From positions 155,900,036 to 155,964,035 of the forward strand of contig NC_092859.1 of assembly GCF_032062135.1 (NCBI RefSeq): a DNA stretch of 64,000 nt, read 5' to 3'. Position 1 is the first letter of the stretch, and the number at the start of each line of letters is the position of its first letter. Positions 11,770 through 24,174 of the stretch are shown here, one piece after another. The stretch comes from Pyxicephalus adspersus (lineage: Eukaryota > Chordata > Amphibia > Anura > Pyxicephalidae). A program made the position numbers and the translations under genes. Below the pieces are notes generated by a model. That model was not told where the DNA came from, made no database searches, and was given only the letters and a program-made list of their open reading frames with translations.

Positions 11770-12795
11770 AATATAAACTAACAGGCAGATGCAGAGCTTT
11801 GATTGATTGCTTTTTATTCTGGTTTATTGGAGGCGCATGAAGATTGTAACTGGGCCCCTTGAATAGCCTCTCGGTCCTGGGCTCTCTTTTTGGTTACCTT
11901 GAGGACAATCTTACTCTTTATACAACTCATTGGATGGATTACCAGCTGCACCACAAGCCTTGGAGCACAAAACAAATCTTGTAATTCATTGACGAAATAC
12001 ATGGCAGCCCTAATTACAAATATTGATTCATTTTACACCAAAAGTCATCATTGGCCCATGATATTTAAAACCTTAACCACAGAATACCAAACTACATTGT
12101 ATTTTATGGGAATATATGCCCTTTATTAATGATTGTGACTGAGACAGAAAATCTAATTTAATCTCTCATGGAGTTTGGCCTTTGTTTGCTACCTAGTCTC
12201 TTAGCAAGCATTGTGAATCATAGAGCCCGGGCTCCGGCACACCGTATGCGAGCAGACACAAATACAAAATACAGAGGAGAAGGAAAAGAAAAATTGAAAA
12301 TACCTATTATAAACAAATAAGGCAGTAAATCTTTGTATCTGCAGACTGAGTGTTGTTGTCTGGCTTTATACAGAGAAATAGTAGATGTAACAAAGACAGA
12401 TAATAAGTATGAGGAAGACAGTAAGATAAAGATTGAGTGGATGACACATACAGTAAGATACAGGCAGAGAAGTGAGGGAGCTGGGAGCTTATTCAAATAA
12501 ATCAGACTAGCAAACAATGCAAGAAAACCACAATACTGTCAAGCATCAGATAAAGTATCCGGGGTAAAAAAATGAAGAAATACAGTGACAGCAAATTGAG
12601 GAGGAAACATTAGTTAGACCAGATATTAGCAAATGTTTACAGGCATATTTATAGTCTCTATCAAGTAGAATACAGAAACAAGAATCAATCTTGCATATAA
12701 TTGTATGGATTGATATGTACAGTATGTGCAAAGCCCCCTGCATATAGGGAAATGTGCTTTTGGGAGTCACTAAAAATATAATATATTTGTTTACA
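11770..12795. other. Unclassified sequence, no gene seen
   Basis: Minus-strand frames of 97-99 codons at 12218-12839 are hydrophobic and low in complexity, without domains. Confidence 0.45.
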
Positions 12796-13066
12796 TAGCA
12801 CTGACTTATTACGTAGAGCTTTACAAAGCCCATAGTCATATCACTAGCTGTCTGTCAAAGGAGCTCATATACTCTGCCATAGTCATTTGTAATTAACTCA
12901 GTCTAAGGGCAATTTTTAGGGTAAGCCAGTTACTCTAACTACATGTTTTTAGGGAAAAACTGCAGTGCCCAGAGGAAATCCATGGGGGGAACATGCAAAC
13001 ACCTTGCAGTTAGTGTTCTAGCCCAGATTCAAACCTGGGAACATGGGCCAGCAAACTGTACTGCCT
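12796..13066 (-). repeat. tRNA-derived SINE, near full length
   Basis: Reading the minus strand, it has a tRNA-like head (box B-like GGTTTGAATCTGGGC), the TTTCCTCTGGGCACTGC body and a tail equivalent to GAGCTCCTTTGACAGACAG...TAGTGCTA. It is the same family as 1717-1890 and 47505-47790. A short TATATATATA tract adjoins the head at 13068. Confidence 0.75.
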
Positions 13067-13082
13067 TATATATATATAATAT

Positions 13083-14184
13083 AGAGTGTGTTTTCATGCT
13101 AATATATTTTATATGATGGGATAAACTTACTAAAGGAATGTAGGCTGTTTATATAGCAAAGAGAATGTTCCCAAACTTGTCCACCTAGCTTGGTGAATAA
13201 GAGCTCTGCTGACTCAATTCGATCGTGTGCAAGGAAAGTCCTGTTTTTCAAGACTTTTTTAAATGCAGTGGGAATGCACTATTGCATGAATTAGGCCAAG
13301 CGAAATATACCTTGCAAGATGATAATTCTCTATGCTAAGTGAACAGCCTAAGCTATAACAGTTACCACCTGGCTGTGGTGCAATTAATTGTCAGGGGTGG
13401 GTTCCTGAGTGGTCAGTTATTGATTGATCCTAGCTGGTGAACCCCTCAATTTCCATCCTTTTTTCCTCTGCTTTTTCTATTAATCTCTTTACCATTGTTT
13501 GTTGTTCACCTGTTGCTGCCCATTGTGCCCCGTCTGCTAAGTCTGACTTGGATTCTTTTATTTTTATGCCCCCATTAGGACTTTTACACTTTGGATTCTC
13601 TTGCTTTAGTATGGGTACATGCACAAGCTTTTCCTTTATGTTCTCGGGCATGCTCGAGGAGTTTTTGCAAAATTAATTATCTAATCATTGGACGTCAATA
13701 CAGCATCTTGGCTGTCTTAACATCTTTTGTGAATTTAGCTTACTAAATACACTTCCACACTATTCTACTCATGTACCCTAATTCTCCTGTTGCTGTATGC
13801 TTATTTTGATGCTCCACATTTATTACCTCTGGTTATAACTTTTTTCGACTTGATTCAGCCTGGCTGTTATTGGCCCCATTATGTTACATTACTGGTCTCT
13901 GTGAATTAACTGGCTCAGTAAGGCTGCCTTGCTAAGTGTTTGAGTTGCTAACCTACCCGCCCTATTCTTTTGATCTTCTGCTAAAAATTCCTGGGTTGCC
14001 CCTAATACCATTGTACACATATAAAGCAACTAAAGCAATTACTGAATATTGTCACTTGCCCATGGCCTTGTAAAAGGTTTCCTAGGGAGTACTTTGGCGT
14101 GGATATCTCCTTGGCACCTCCCTTTTGATTTTAAAGCACAGTAATCACATATTTGTTTTTTATAATTATGATCTCTGCAATTCC
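13083..14184. other. Unclassified sequence, no gene seen
   Basis: No element recognised. Overlapping frames on both strands at 13430-13676 are antisense shadows of each other, with no domain. Confidence 0.4.
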
Positions 14185-14216
14185 CTGAGAAAGCCTTATA
14201 GGCAAAACACGTAGGG
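14185..14216 (+). repeat. CTGANGAAG...AAAC motif, instance 1
   Basis: CTGAGAAAGCC followed by GGCAAAACACGTAGG matches the loose pattern CTGANGAAGC-N-GAAACGYGT seen at four other places (18974, 20402 minus, 39960 minus, 54059). GCC/GGC can pair as a short stem between the two halves. It is probably a conserved module of one retroposon family. Confidence 0.45.
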
Positions 14217-14399
14217 GTATGAGATAAGCCTTAAAAAAATCCATGATCACTTTTCTCAAGTGTAAACATCACATATTGTTACATTATGTTTAAGAATTGA
14301 ATGATGTTTAGATTAGAAGTTCTATAATATGTCTATAATAGAACTACAATAACCTTTTGATCAATAAATGTTAATCTTTCTTTTGCCTTAAAAGCCTGC

Positions 14400-14760
14400 T
14401 TACTTTACTACGTCTTTCTTTATATCGAGTTAAAATGATGGTCGATGGGCTGCATGTTTTGGATATCGTTCCCGAGTCGGTAAGTTTTGGTTAAGAGCAG
14501 TAAGGAGATTCGGTGGCAGGCCCTGGGTTTCATGTTGATGGTGGTCAGAGCTTTCCAGGACCTGTAATGCCACTGCCTGAGGTAGGTAACTGGTAGTCTT
14601 TGGGTTTTTTAATTGGTTTTGCACTGTTGTTGTTATGTTGATATAAATGTGAATAAAGGAGATATTTGTTTTTAAAATGCCTTGTATCTTTATTGGGGGG
14701 TGGAGGACCACGGATGAGAGGGGCAGGTAGAGTAAATAGTAAACAGGAGGGGGAACTCTG
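14400..14760 (+). repeat. Probable interspersed repeat with AATAAA
   Basis: The block contains GGTGGTCAGAGCTTTCCAGG, CACTGCCTGAGGTAGGTAAC and GTGAATAAAGGAGATATTTG, followed by a G-rich stretch. It has the composition of a retroelement 3' end with a polyadenylation signal. No partner copy is in the window, so the call is tentative. Confidence 0.3.
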
Positions 14761-15969
14761 AGTGCCCTAAATCATGTGTCCTTGTGTGTGATTTTGTTCA
14801 AGGTAATAATTGGGTTTTAAAATGTGTAGCACCCAGTGGGCAATATTTGGAATGAGGCCCCCATGTAAACAGTATGTGAAAGAAATTATTTACAACATGT
14901 AATATTTATGAAATGAATTAAGCCTTGGTAAACCTATTTTATTCTGTATCATCTCATGAGCGAAGGATGTATTCTAACCAACTATGAGCTCTCCTAGTAT
15001 GCAATGAATAATAAACAAGCCCTGCGGAAAGGAGAAAATTGTCAAAAAGCTTTTACACATTCACAGAATCATTTCTGGCTCTAATTATTATACTATTTAG
15101 ACTAAAAGGTTCCTAACACTGTTACCTAGTGAACTTGGGCTAGTTTTTTTTTTTACCTTGATTTTCTGAATTAATAATAAAATGTAGCTGCTATCAATCT
15201 GTAGCTATCCTTATCCCGTTCTGCTGTGCTACTTGAGCCAAAACAAACGCAAATACAAAATACTGAAGTTTACCAATTTCTTACCTCTCAACTTTTAGAG
15301 ATAGGTAAGGGGGGCACTTTTTAGCTCAAAGTATGTAGGCAAATGACTTGCCAATCCCATGTTTTGCAAGACATAAAAAATGAATACACAAGATTGGGTA
15401 CACTATGTTTTTTTTTTTCTTTAAGCTTTTTTTAAAAAAAACAATGGAATATTTTGGAGCCTTAATGAAGGGTTATATTAGTTAATATAGATTACATATA
15501 TCCATCCAAAAAGAGGAACATCTGGGGAAAAGAGGGGCATTCCCTTTATATTGGGGACAGTTGGAAGATGTGCAGTCATTAGATTCATTGACTGCATTAG
15601 TTTAATTTTGTTTTATACATATTTTCCATTATTTTTAGCTATTCTCTTTGCTGTATTTATAAAGGAGTAGCAAAGATATGTTAGAACTACAAAACACATG
15701 TATTGTTCTCTCCTTTCCATAACATAGAGGGCAATAGGTTTTATATTGCATAGATAGAACAATATTAGTCAGCAGAGGTAAAGAGCATGGTGTACTGTTC
15801 TGATATTTCTGAGGCCTCATTTAGTGGGCATTTGGCAGGAAACTGATCTATTTTACCTGGGAGAATAATTAAAGGGCCTTGATATAGCTGTATATTTGTG
15901 GTGTTGTAGATTTGCAACTCATTATTTGGAACCTGGAGTGTCTTGGAAAGAATAGGTGGGCCAAACACT
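14761..15969. other. Unclassified sequence, no gene seen
   Basis: AT-rich with homopolymer T runs near 15130 and 15410. No feature supported. Confidence 0.45.
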
Positions 15970-16245
15970 ACATCCCTCTTATAGACCTGGACCTGCCGAG
16001 TTCAAATAAAAGAGACAGATTTCACCAGTGCAGATTGAAGGATGGGATTGTAGCCTGAGGGCAGGCGTGCCTCAAGAAAGGTGAGAGTATGAGACTATTA
16101 CTAGTATGAGACTAGTGCCAGTTTGAGACTTTTTCTTTTCCTGTACGCTGGAGGAGCATTTTTTGTTCAATAAACAACAGTGTTTGGGCCGTATGTCTTG
16201 TGTGTTATGTGGGATGGATGGAACCCGTTTCCCCCAAATATCATA
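15970..16245 (+). repeat. Possible LTR-like or retroelement 3' fragment
   Basis: Contains TTCAATAAACAACAGTGTTTGG followed by a GT-rich stretch, as around polyadenylation sites in long terminal repeats. Short ATGAGACTA repeats occur at 16085-16125. There is no second LTR, primer-binding site or reading frame, so the class is uncertain. Confidence 0.25.
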
Positions 16246-16261
16246 ATTGATATAGCAGAAA

Positions 16262-16600
16262 AATTAGAAAGAAATGTTTATCATATAGTTTGCCAAGTGG
16301 CAAATGACATTTAATATAGATAAAAGTAAAGATATGCCCTTGGCGGCTAAAACCATGCATGCTTCATACTGTCTAGGGGGAATACATTTGGGGGAGTCAG
16401 AAATGGAAACGGATCTGGGGGTTCTGGTAGATCATAGACTGAATAACAGCATGCAATGCCAAGCTGCAATATCTAAAGCTAGTAAAGTACTTTCTTGTAT
16501 TAAAAGAGGAATAGACTGCAGAGATGGAGACATTATCCTGCCCCTGTACAAAACATTGATCAGACCACCATTCTATACCAATGTAAAGTCTTGGTGAGAT
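16262..16600 (+). mobile_element. Non-LTR retrotransposon (LINE) RT fragment
   Basis: An open frame at 16304-16597 encodes the C-terminal reverse-transcriptase region of a jockey/CR1/Rex-type LINE. Visible hallmarks are a WQ/MTFNIDK opening, ESEMETDLGVLVD (residues about 31-43), a KASKVLSCIKRGI segment and LPLYKTLIRP near residue 80. These match the conserved thumb region of many vertebrate LINEs. Catalytic YxDD and endonuclease domains are absent, and the fragment stops abruptly after LIRP, so it is truncated at both ends. A sibling at 29692-30127 shares the KASKVLSCIKRG segment and continues to the 3' end. Confidence 0.8.
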
Positions 16601-17639
16601 CCACTTTAATCCTAATGTTTGGTTTTTGGGATTTGGGGTCAAATACTATAATTTTGTTTATCCATTTTAGTTTCAATGATGTTTTCTTCTGTACGTCATT
16701 ACTATTTTGGAAATACATTTTTTGTAACATTTTCAATTTACTACATGCTTAGGGATATTATATATACAATGAATAAACTAGTTTCATTTCCTTCCTTTTG
16801 ACCCTTACTTGTGTCCTGATAAAATTCCTTTAATACTGAGATATTTAACTACTTATTTAGAATTATTTGTTAAATATAACATGCTGTGCAAATGAGGTGA
16901 CTGCAACCAAACAGTTAAATCCTTCAGTAGCAAAGAGTTTCAAATTTAGCACAGCTACAGTGTTTACTATGCAAAAGAAAATTATATATTATGGTAAAAA
17001 ACTGCTTCGAGCAGACAAATAATCATTTTTAACGAATCTGCACAAACACTTTTTTTTCAGTAAAACTTGCTACAGGGATGCAGAACCAAGTACCAGTTCG
17101 AGCTATTTCTTAGCCATATCCAATTTAATCGTTCCCCAACAAGCTGACAACACAGCTCAATAATGTGTTGCTCTTCTGGCAAAGAAATGTTCACAGGGTG
17201 ATGAAAATAGAACAGGATGTACTTCAAATCCCCAACTCACAAAACATCCTAATTAGTGTCATTAGCCGAAAACTCAGGCCAAGTATTATATTTGAGATTA
17301 ACAGCAATGTTCTGTTCTCTTCCTGTTCACATATGCAAAAGATTCAGTCCAAATAAATGTGGTAATTATGGAGGGAATTCTATACAAAATGTAACTTATA
17401 TTTGTCCCCTCTTTTTGTTCTTTCATTAATTTTTTTTGTATGAATGGAACCTCAGCCTCCATCATTCCTGTTTGAAGTTAATGGGCATGTTTAACAATGA
17501 ATGCTGAAACGTATAGGACATTTATATAATTTCAAACATATTTTTTAGTTCTGCATTCAAGATATTGTCAATGTGTGTAAATGTTTCAAAACTTTGTTAG
17601 TGTATATAGTTTGCTAATACAGTATATTTTTATATTAAT
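16601..17639. other. Unclassified sequence, possible conserved part
   Basis: No repeat recognised. 17040-17350 is repeat-free and of more even composition, with CCTAATTAGTGTCATTAGCC near 17250. It may be worth a conservation check but has no further support. Confidence 0.35.
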
Positions 17640-18540
17640 GGCAGATATGACTGCTTATGACATGTCAGAGCCTTTCACCGACAACATCCCCAATAAAAAC
17701 TTTTCCAAACCAATAATGACCCTAATGACCCCCGTCATGGTGCAAATGACCTTTTGGGCATTTATTACTAAACTTTTTAATTAAACATTCTTACATATTA
17801 TTACTTATTATTATCATCAATAACAATATAACATTACAAGAGTGCAACCTTCAATATACCAACATTATAACAACATAACCCCCATCAGGTTGCAGGTCCT
17901 CGAGAGTATTAACATCTTCACCACCATTAACCAGGGATCTGTGCTTCTCATTATTATAGCAGGTTCCTGGGCACAATTCTACTGCCTCAGGAACTATATA
18001 ATTTAGGCATAATATCCCCTAAGAAATGATCACCCACTTCCCCACGTATTACCATTTAGGAGACCCCATACCATTGATGGCTTTCCACACCACTCCATCA
18101 CCTTCTCTGTGCACTACCCTCCAGGATCCTTAAACCGCATTACTACCCTTTACATGCCAAAAACAATGAAAAAGAGAAGGAGGGAATCTTCTTCCCTGCT
18201 TTCCATACTTCAGCCTCACCCCCTCACCCCCACCTACCTATAAAATTTCTTCCCACCTAATGTATCTCCCCTTGCTAACCTCCCATGTCCCACATTTAAC
18301 CCTATCCTGTATTGTTCCACCTTCCCACCAAGTCATCCCAACCCTACACTTCATTGTGTAGTCTCCTCTCTCCATTTGCAGTCTCCTGGCATTACTTTAC
18401 ATATCAAAAAATCAAAGGGCGAGAGCACATCCCCCCTAGGAAATTGAGCATGTCACTTTATAACACACCCATTAAATACCCTTTAAGGACATTTATAATA
18501 ATAAAAACGCCCAAAAGATTAAACATTCTCTGATGGAGAA
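17640..18540 (+). repeat. Strand-asymmetric G-poor tract
   Basis: The plus strand is rich in C, A and T and very poor in G over several hundred bases (for example 18180-18350, with runs of CCCCxC and CACC). It resembles 58640-59010, which has a similar TTTATT...AAACT opening. This could be an unclassified repeat family or the product of strand-biased mutation. Confidence 0.4.
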
Positions 18541-19060
18541 ACACTTGGACCTGAAGGATTCTCCACCAGGGAATGTTTGCTGAATATCATATTCACTGCT
18601 TTTTCTAATTGACCAAAAAGTACATTTTTTATGGCATTCATAAAACATAATTTATTGATTTTAAACATAATATATAACATAATATTATGCAATCATATAA
18701 AATACAATATAAAATAAAATAATAGCCAAGCCTCTGTGTGGGAGCTCGTAGCAGCTACATTTTAGGTATTATTACGGGACTATTGTGATCTGTGAGTTGT
18801 TAGCTTCATTTTGATGTGGGTCCTTCACGTTTTTGGATCACTGATGGCTTTTGTACGTACCTGTCTCTGAACTACAGCTACACTTTATTGGTTATTTGAT
18901 ACATACCTCATGTGTGCCTTTTACAACAAAGTAACAAGTGTAAAAGACTGACATTTCTGACTTTGATATCCCCCTGAAGAAGAAAGTCATTCCTGCAAAA
19001 GTCAGAAACTTTATGAGAACATTGGAAACTAGAAATACCTGTAAGGCTATTTACTTAGTT
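18541..19060 (+). repeat. Interspersed repeat with CTGAAGAAG...GAAAC motif
   Basis: The motif at 18974-19010 (CTGAAGAAG ... GTCAGAAACTTT) follows TTTGGATCACTGATGG. Together they resemble the head region of a frog retroposon family. The boundaries are not defined. Confidence 0.35.
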
Positions 19061-20039
19061 ACTCACCTGGTTCAAATACCTACTGATTTTAAATGTCTTG
19101 ATTTTTGATGGTTTAATTGGTGTTTAGTAAACTCTTTGATGTTTTAACTGTAAAGTTGATATATCATACAACCCCTTACTTTAGGCTGTACCCCTCTGGG
19201 TGAACAGCCATAGGCCACCTGGCCATCCATATGTAGTATATTTATGGTTTTAGGAGGTGGCCTAGATAAATGTATTGAATATTAACCAAAAGGGCATATA
19301 ATTTGAGCCCCCTATTTCTGTCCATACCAGGCTCTATGCTTTCACATAACAGTGGAATCGCTTTTGTTGAGGTGCAGGGCCTCTTTTCTCTTTTTTCTAT
19401 CAAACAATTTTGTGGAGTTCCCTCTAATATTGAATTCAGATCCTTCTCCAAACAGGAAAGCTGATTTACCTGAAAAACTGGGGCATGAATTATGTGTGTC
19501 TCTTATCTCCTATCTTCACCAGGCCCCATGTTTTCTCTGTTGTTGGGGGAGTCCATGTTGAGGGAAACTGTCTAATCTATAAGACTTGTCCCCAAAATAA
19601 ATGTGCTGGGACCTCAGATTGTCATCTCCTCAACCTGGGGCATTCGTAGAGGGAAACACGGTTCCCAGAGTAAATTAAATTTAAATATTATTATCAACAT
19701 CTTAGGAGAAAAAGTATTTTTTATTTTTTTCAGCTGCAGGAACTGAGATTCTTCAAACCAGCTAGTGTTGCATTGACATAGCAGCAGCCAGGGAAAAGTG
19801 TAATTTTATTGGCTGGAGTGGAGGAATTTTGTGTTTTTCTATTTACAAGTGTTTTCAAAACCATGAACTATCTTTATTTCTAGTTTACTTGGAAGGGTAA
19901 GGGGTACGTATCTTGGGGACCCTTATGAATAAAGGAATCAATATTTCAATAAGGTCAACCTTTTCATCCCACAATGACTTAGGGTAAAGGTTGTGGGGAT
20001 AAGACCCTGTCCCTCTACATGGCTTCCTCTACTGTTGAG
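19061..20039. other. Unclassified sequence, no gene seen
   Basis: No domain-bearing frame and no repeat match. Confidence 0.4.
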
Positions 20040-20375
20040 GGAGAAAGTGACCTGGTATGGACAAAGAGAGGGAAACACATTTACTGCCCACCCTTTTCAT
20101 GGCTAACCAGGTTCCTATAGGGCTGGTATAGATGAAATCAGGGAAGAAAGGGTTGGCTGTGGCTGTGTGTAAGGTCTGGGAGAAAGGGATATGGTATGGA
20201 CAAATCGAAGGTGAACACACTGACCGCCCACCCTTTTCTTGGCCAAGCAGGTTCCTATAGGCCTGGTATAGATGATATCAGGGATGAAAGGGTTGGCTGT
20301 GTGTAGAAAGGTTCCTATAGATCTGGTATGGATGAGGGAGGAAGGGGACACACATTGGCTGTATATATAAAGGTC
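20040..20375 (+). repeat. Tandem repeat, 140-bp period, about 2.3 units
   Basis: Matching landmarks recur at 139-140 bp spacing: GGTATGGACAAA at 20054 and 20193, GCCCACCCTTTTC at 20086 and 20226, and GGTTCCTATAG at 20110 and 20250. A third, internally deleted unit follows from about 20310. The two minus-strand frames through it have matching peptides for this reason. Confidence 0.85.
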
Positions 20376-20401
20376 CGTTTTCAATATCGGAGAGATCCTT
20401 T

Positions 20402-20432
20402 TCTCAAGGCAATGTCTGCTTCATCAGATCAA
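20402..20432 (-). repeat. CTGATGAAGC...GAAAA motif, instance 3
   Basis: Minus strand reads CTGATGAAGCAGACATTGCC followed by TTGAGAAAAGG. The first half matches CTGANGAAGC perfectly; the GAAAC half is degenerate. Confidence 0.4.
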
Positions 20433-21415
20433 GAATAATAGACAGATTGGTGAAACCATATAGAGTGTTGGTTCTATTTGTTGCCAAGCTAAAATACAAA
20501 GAAATGGTATGAATAGATACACATAAAAACCATTATACTTGCAAATAAAATAAACTACAAATATACATAACTCAAAATTTTTATGTCAGCATCCATAGGA
20601 ATGTCTTAGAGAACCATGTCACCTCTGCTTCAGTGCTTCACAAAGGTAAGAGAGGAACCGGTCAGTTAAAATATCCTAATGCCATAAAAGCAGGGATTAT
20701 TTAGAGGGATTAATTGTGTAGATGATATATTAGTCAAACTAAATGTGAGGGGAGACTGTACTAAACATAGCATGGTGTTACCAGTTTTATTTGAAAAGAT
20801 CTCTCAGGAAAGGTTCCATAGAGGAAGAGAAAATAATTTGAGACATCAATGTGGAATGGAGATATCTAACAGATACCAGCGGGCTCCAGTGCAGTGGATA
20901 GCCATACTGCCACGCCGTCCTATAAGTATCATAGCCGGCAGAGGTAAGTAATAAATGGGTTACCTTGTAAGACTGGAAATACCTTGTGGGACCATAAATA
21001 AATAGCAAATGGTCGCGTGTGCCTCAAGGTGGAGTCATTTTTTGGTACTGCTTTTGCCTATTTATATTTTTTCAATTCAACTTATGTTTAGGAATAATAT
21101 AAACAGTTAGAACTGGGCATTTAAACAAATGTGTTGCCATTTTTCCCCATAGAAGCGAAGCACCAGTTCTTTTAAACCTGATAATTGTTGGATTCTTGCA
21201 TGAGCCCAGTTCTGACATAAAGCACATATCTTCTATGGTTCCGATGTGCATGATCACCTCTTCTCACGGATGAGCTAAAAAAACTTGCACTTTTCTCCAT
21301 AAAATTGGTCCAGCTGCCAGGCCGGAGTTTTGCTTCTGACATATGAGGTTGGTTCAGCCGGTTGCCTAGGTGATTAAGCTTTATATTGTCAGCTTTACAA
21401 GATGGCCTTTTCCAC
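20433..21415. other. Unclassified sequence, no gene seen
   Basis: Short frames with no domains. No repeat assigned. Confidence 0.4.
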
Positions 21416-21790
21416 ATTGTCCGCAGCAGAGATTAATTGTACCTGATCATTCACCAAGCCGCATTCAGCCTTTTAAATAGAATTAATCAATTTTCCAAGC
21501 AAAGCTAACAAAATGATTTCATACACACAAACCCAGCTCCTAATTCTTTCCATTAGAGCTAATGTTAATCCAGCTGTGCTTTCTTTGTACCTGGCAGTTT
21601 AGCAAACAATTTGTTAGGAATAGCACTAAATTGAAGTGCCATTGATAAGCGATAGCTTACCCCCCACGGCTGCTATTACACAGCAGGTTCAGTCCGTGAT
21701 CTTTTGCAAACCTGTTTTAGATTTACATGTGAGATTTGCAGTAAACTTGTAGAGATGTACATCAGCTGTTGCTGCTGTGCTTGGTATGTA
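21416..21790. promoter_or_regulatory. Candidate conserved non-coding block
   Basis: Repeat-free, mixed-composition sequence with homeodomain-type cores (GATTAATTGTACC near 21430, GAATTAATCAATT near 21480) and an E-box CAGCTG at about 21762. It differs in texture from the decayed repeats around it. The regulatory role is inference. Confidence 0.25.
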
Positions 21791-21990
21791 CAGAACTTTT
21801 GTGCAAAAGAACATTCACTTACCACTCAAAACTAAACTAAAACACCATTTTGAAAATTTGTGATCAGGCAGGTCTTTAAGGCAGAAAAGGGATACGTGAT
21901 ATTTCTTAGCTGCCTGAGTGCCATCATTTACTGAAAAAATGCTGGCTGGAATAGATGGTGGCACTGCTATATAACAGGGGCGGGTTAGAC

Positions 21991-22227
21991 CAGTGTTTCT
22001 CAGGCTTTTTAACAGAGAAAACCCTTGAAATATTTTCCAAGTCTTTAGGGATCCTCTGCTATAATTACTACATCCCATACATTAATGTGATGGTCAGTGG
22101 GAAGAATGTCACCCTGACAGACAGCCAAAGACATCATTGGTGTCACTTATACTGACCTGAGAGGTCAGTTTAAGTTGCTCGAAGAGCCCCTAGCAACCTC
22201 TGGAGGAACCTTTGTTGAGAAACACTG
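21991..22227 (-). mobile_element. hAT-like MITE, complete copy
   Basis: It has inverted termini CAGTGTTTCTCA and TGAGAAACACTG, and near-matching 8-bp flanks (GGTTAGAC before, GGTTAAAA after). An 8-bp target-site duplication is the hAT superfamily signature, and CAGTG...TCTCAA ends are typical of the Charlie-type hATs. At 237 bp it has no transposase. It gives the terminal consensus for the diverged copies at 11465, 32440, 32665, 38335 and 54329. Confidence 0.85.
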
Positions 22228-22656
22228 GGTTAAAATATTTAGGATATTGCAATGAGGCAGGTAAAGTAAGTTTATTATATAAGAAGAAGTCCCTTCTGCA
22301 ATATAGGACCTCCCTGGTTGCATTTTTTTGTTTTTGGTTTAGTTCTGCTTTAAAGCCCGTGAAGATAATATAAACTGATAACTAGTTGCAATGGCACCTG
22401 TCACGGGGTAGGATATAGTAGGCGGCAACTGAACAGTCAGTTTTTGGTACAATGGCAAGCATAGCAATATGAGCAAGGGCTTAATTGTGATGGCTAAATG
22501 ACTTTAAAGAGGCCCATCAAACTTCATCATTTGCCAACAATAATATGCCATTGTCTATTGACTATCCAGTGAAGATGTGATCATCCATTACAAAGGAACT
22601 TTCAGGATATAGAATGTCAATTTAGGGGGTGAATATAGAAATAGAGAAAGCCATTG
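22228..22656. other. Unclassified sequence, no gene seen
   Basis: Nothing recognisable between two MITEs. Confidence 0.4.
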
Positions 22657-22873
22657 GGCCTGATTTATTAAAGCTCCCCAAGACTGGAAAGGATAAACGT
22701 TCATCAGTGAACCTGGGTGATCCAAAAAACTGAAATGGATCTGGTCCATTATTGAAAACATTTGCTAACAAATACCAAATGACTTTAGGAAATCCATTCC
22801 AGGTTTGCTGGATCACCAAGAGTTCACTGATGAAAGTGTATCTTCTACAGCCTTGGAAAGCTTTAATAAATCA
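22657..22873. repeat. Palindromic MITE-like element, copy 2
   Basis: Begins GGCCTGATTTATTAAAGC and ends GCTTTAATAAATCA. The interior arms GAACCTGGGTGATCCA and TGGATCACCAAGAGTTC pair, as do GAAATGGAT / ATCCATTCC blocks. One of the clearest copies of the family. Confidence 0.85.
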
Positions 22874-24174
22874 AACAATGTCATTTTTCAGTCATAAGAT
22901 CGCTGAAATGTGGTGTAAAATCTCCATTGCGGCAAATAGCATTTGCCATTGTCAAAAGAGTACTAAAAAGTAGTGATTGCTAGATGATGAATAAACTATC
23001 GACCATTCATTAAAGGGACGATCATGTTGGCAGAAATGCCTTCTTGTTGTTGGCGACCATGCAGATTTTCTAACTTCATTAAATGTTTTCTTAGTACTAC
23101 AAACCCCACCTGCCCTTTGGGATTTTAGCTAACTAGAAATTCTTGGTTTTTGAGTGCATTAGACACACAGAGTCAATTTCAATCTGTAGGAGAAGTCAGA
23201 TGTCATTAGAGTCGATAAATCTAAATTAGTAAGACAGATAAGCAAATGCCTTGGGCTAAGTTCATATTGTGAACATCAGCCATTCCTCAACCACCCAAAT
23301 CCCTGGCTATCACTGAATGAACTGGAGCAGTTTCCTCTTTTTTGTACAGTGGTGACAGTGCGGTATAGTTTAAATTGTTTCATGCAGCATCCCAAAAAAT
23401 TCTTTAGTTTTGTGTAGAACCCACCCCTGTACAGTATATGTAATGTACAGTACTCTATCCAAGCTTGGTCTAGGGGCTTTAGTTCCAAACTCAACAATAG
23501 GAGAGAGAGGGTTGGTCTGATGAATCCAGTTCCCATTGGCCAACATTGGTCATAAAAGGCAGCATAGATTCCTACCACTACGTGTGGTCCCAGGCTTAAA
23601 CTCAGGCTAGCATTCTGTCATCTGGGTCAGATGTTTAAGAGGAACTCATTCTTCTAGAGTTGGCTACCCAATTCAGCGAAAGTCCTGCTTATAAGGCTTC
23701 TGTCCTAGAATATGTTCTCATTCCTCCCTCTCCAGTAGCTTTCAATCAAGGTTCATCAGGCTGAAAACTACTAGGGACATATTTCCTCCTTTTTAAGTAG
23801 AGCCCTGTCTAAACTGGCCCAGGGACCCTAAGGCCAACTGGCTCCAAGCATCAAAGATACTACATTTCCACCTTCCCAGTAGGCCCCACACCTCTCATTC
23901 TCTGTGGATTTATTTGCGTACCAATCCTTCCCATCAGTTGTCAGATATCTTTGGCAAATGATGGAGCCCATAATGCTAGCTCCTAGAGGTATAATGCTAG
24001 CATAACCTGGAGCCCCCCTCCCTTCCCAAGCATTGGCAGGTGGTTGAAACATACTTCCCAATGGTTGGGAGTACAACAGGGAGGGGAATAGATATACCAG
24101 ATATACCATTGAGAGACATTGTGACCTGTGCCAGAAAAAAAAAGAAAACAGAACTGCAGCCATATGCGTTCATT
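22874..24174. other. Unclassified sequence, no gene seen
   Basis: Frames of 100-111 codons on the minus strand (23276-24163) carry no recognisable domain. 23580-24160 has the even composition of an old repeat, but no partner copy was found. Confidence 0.4.
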
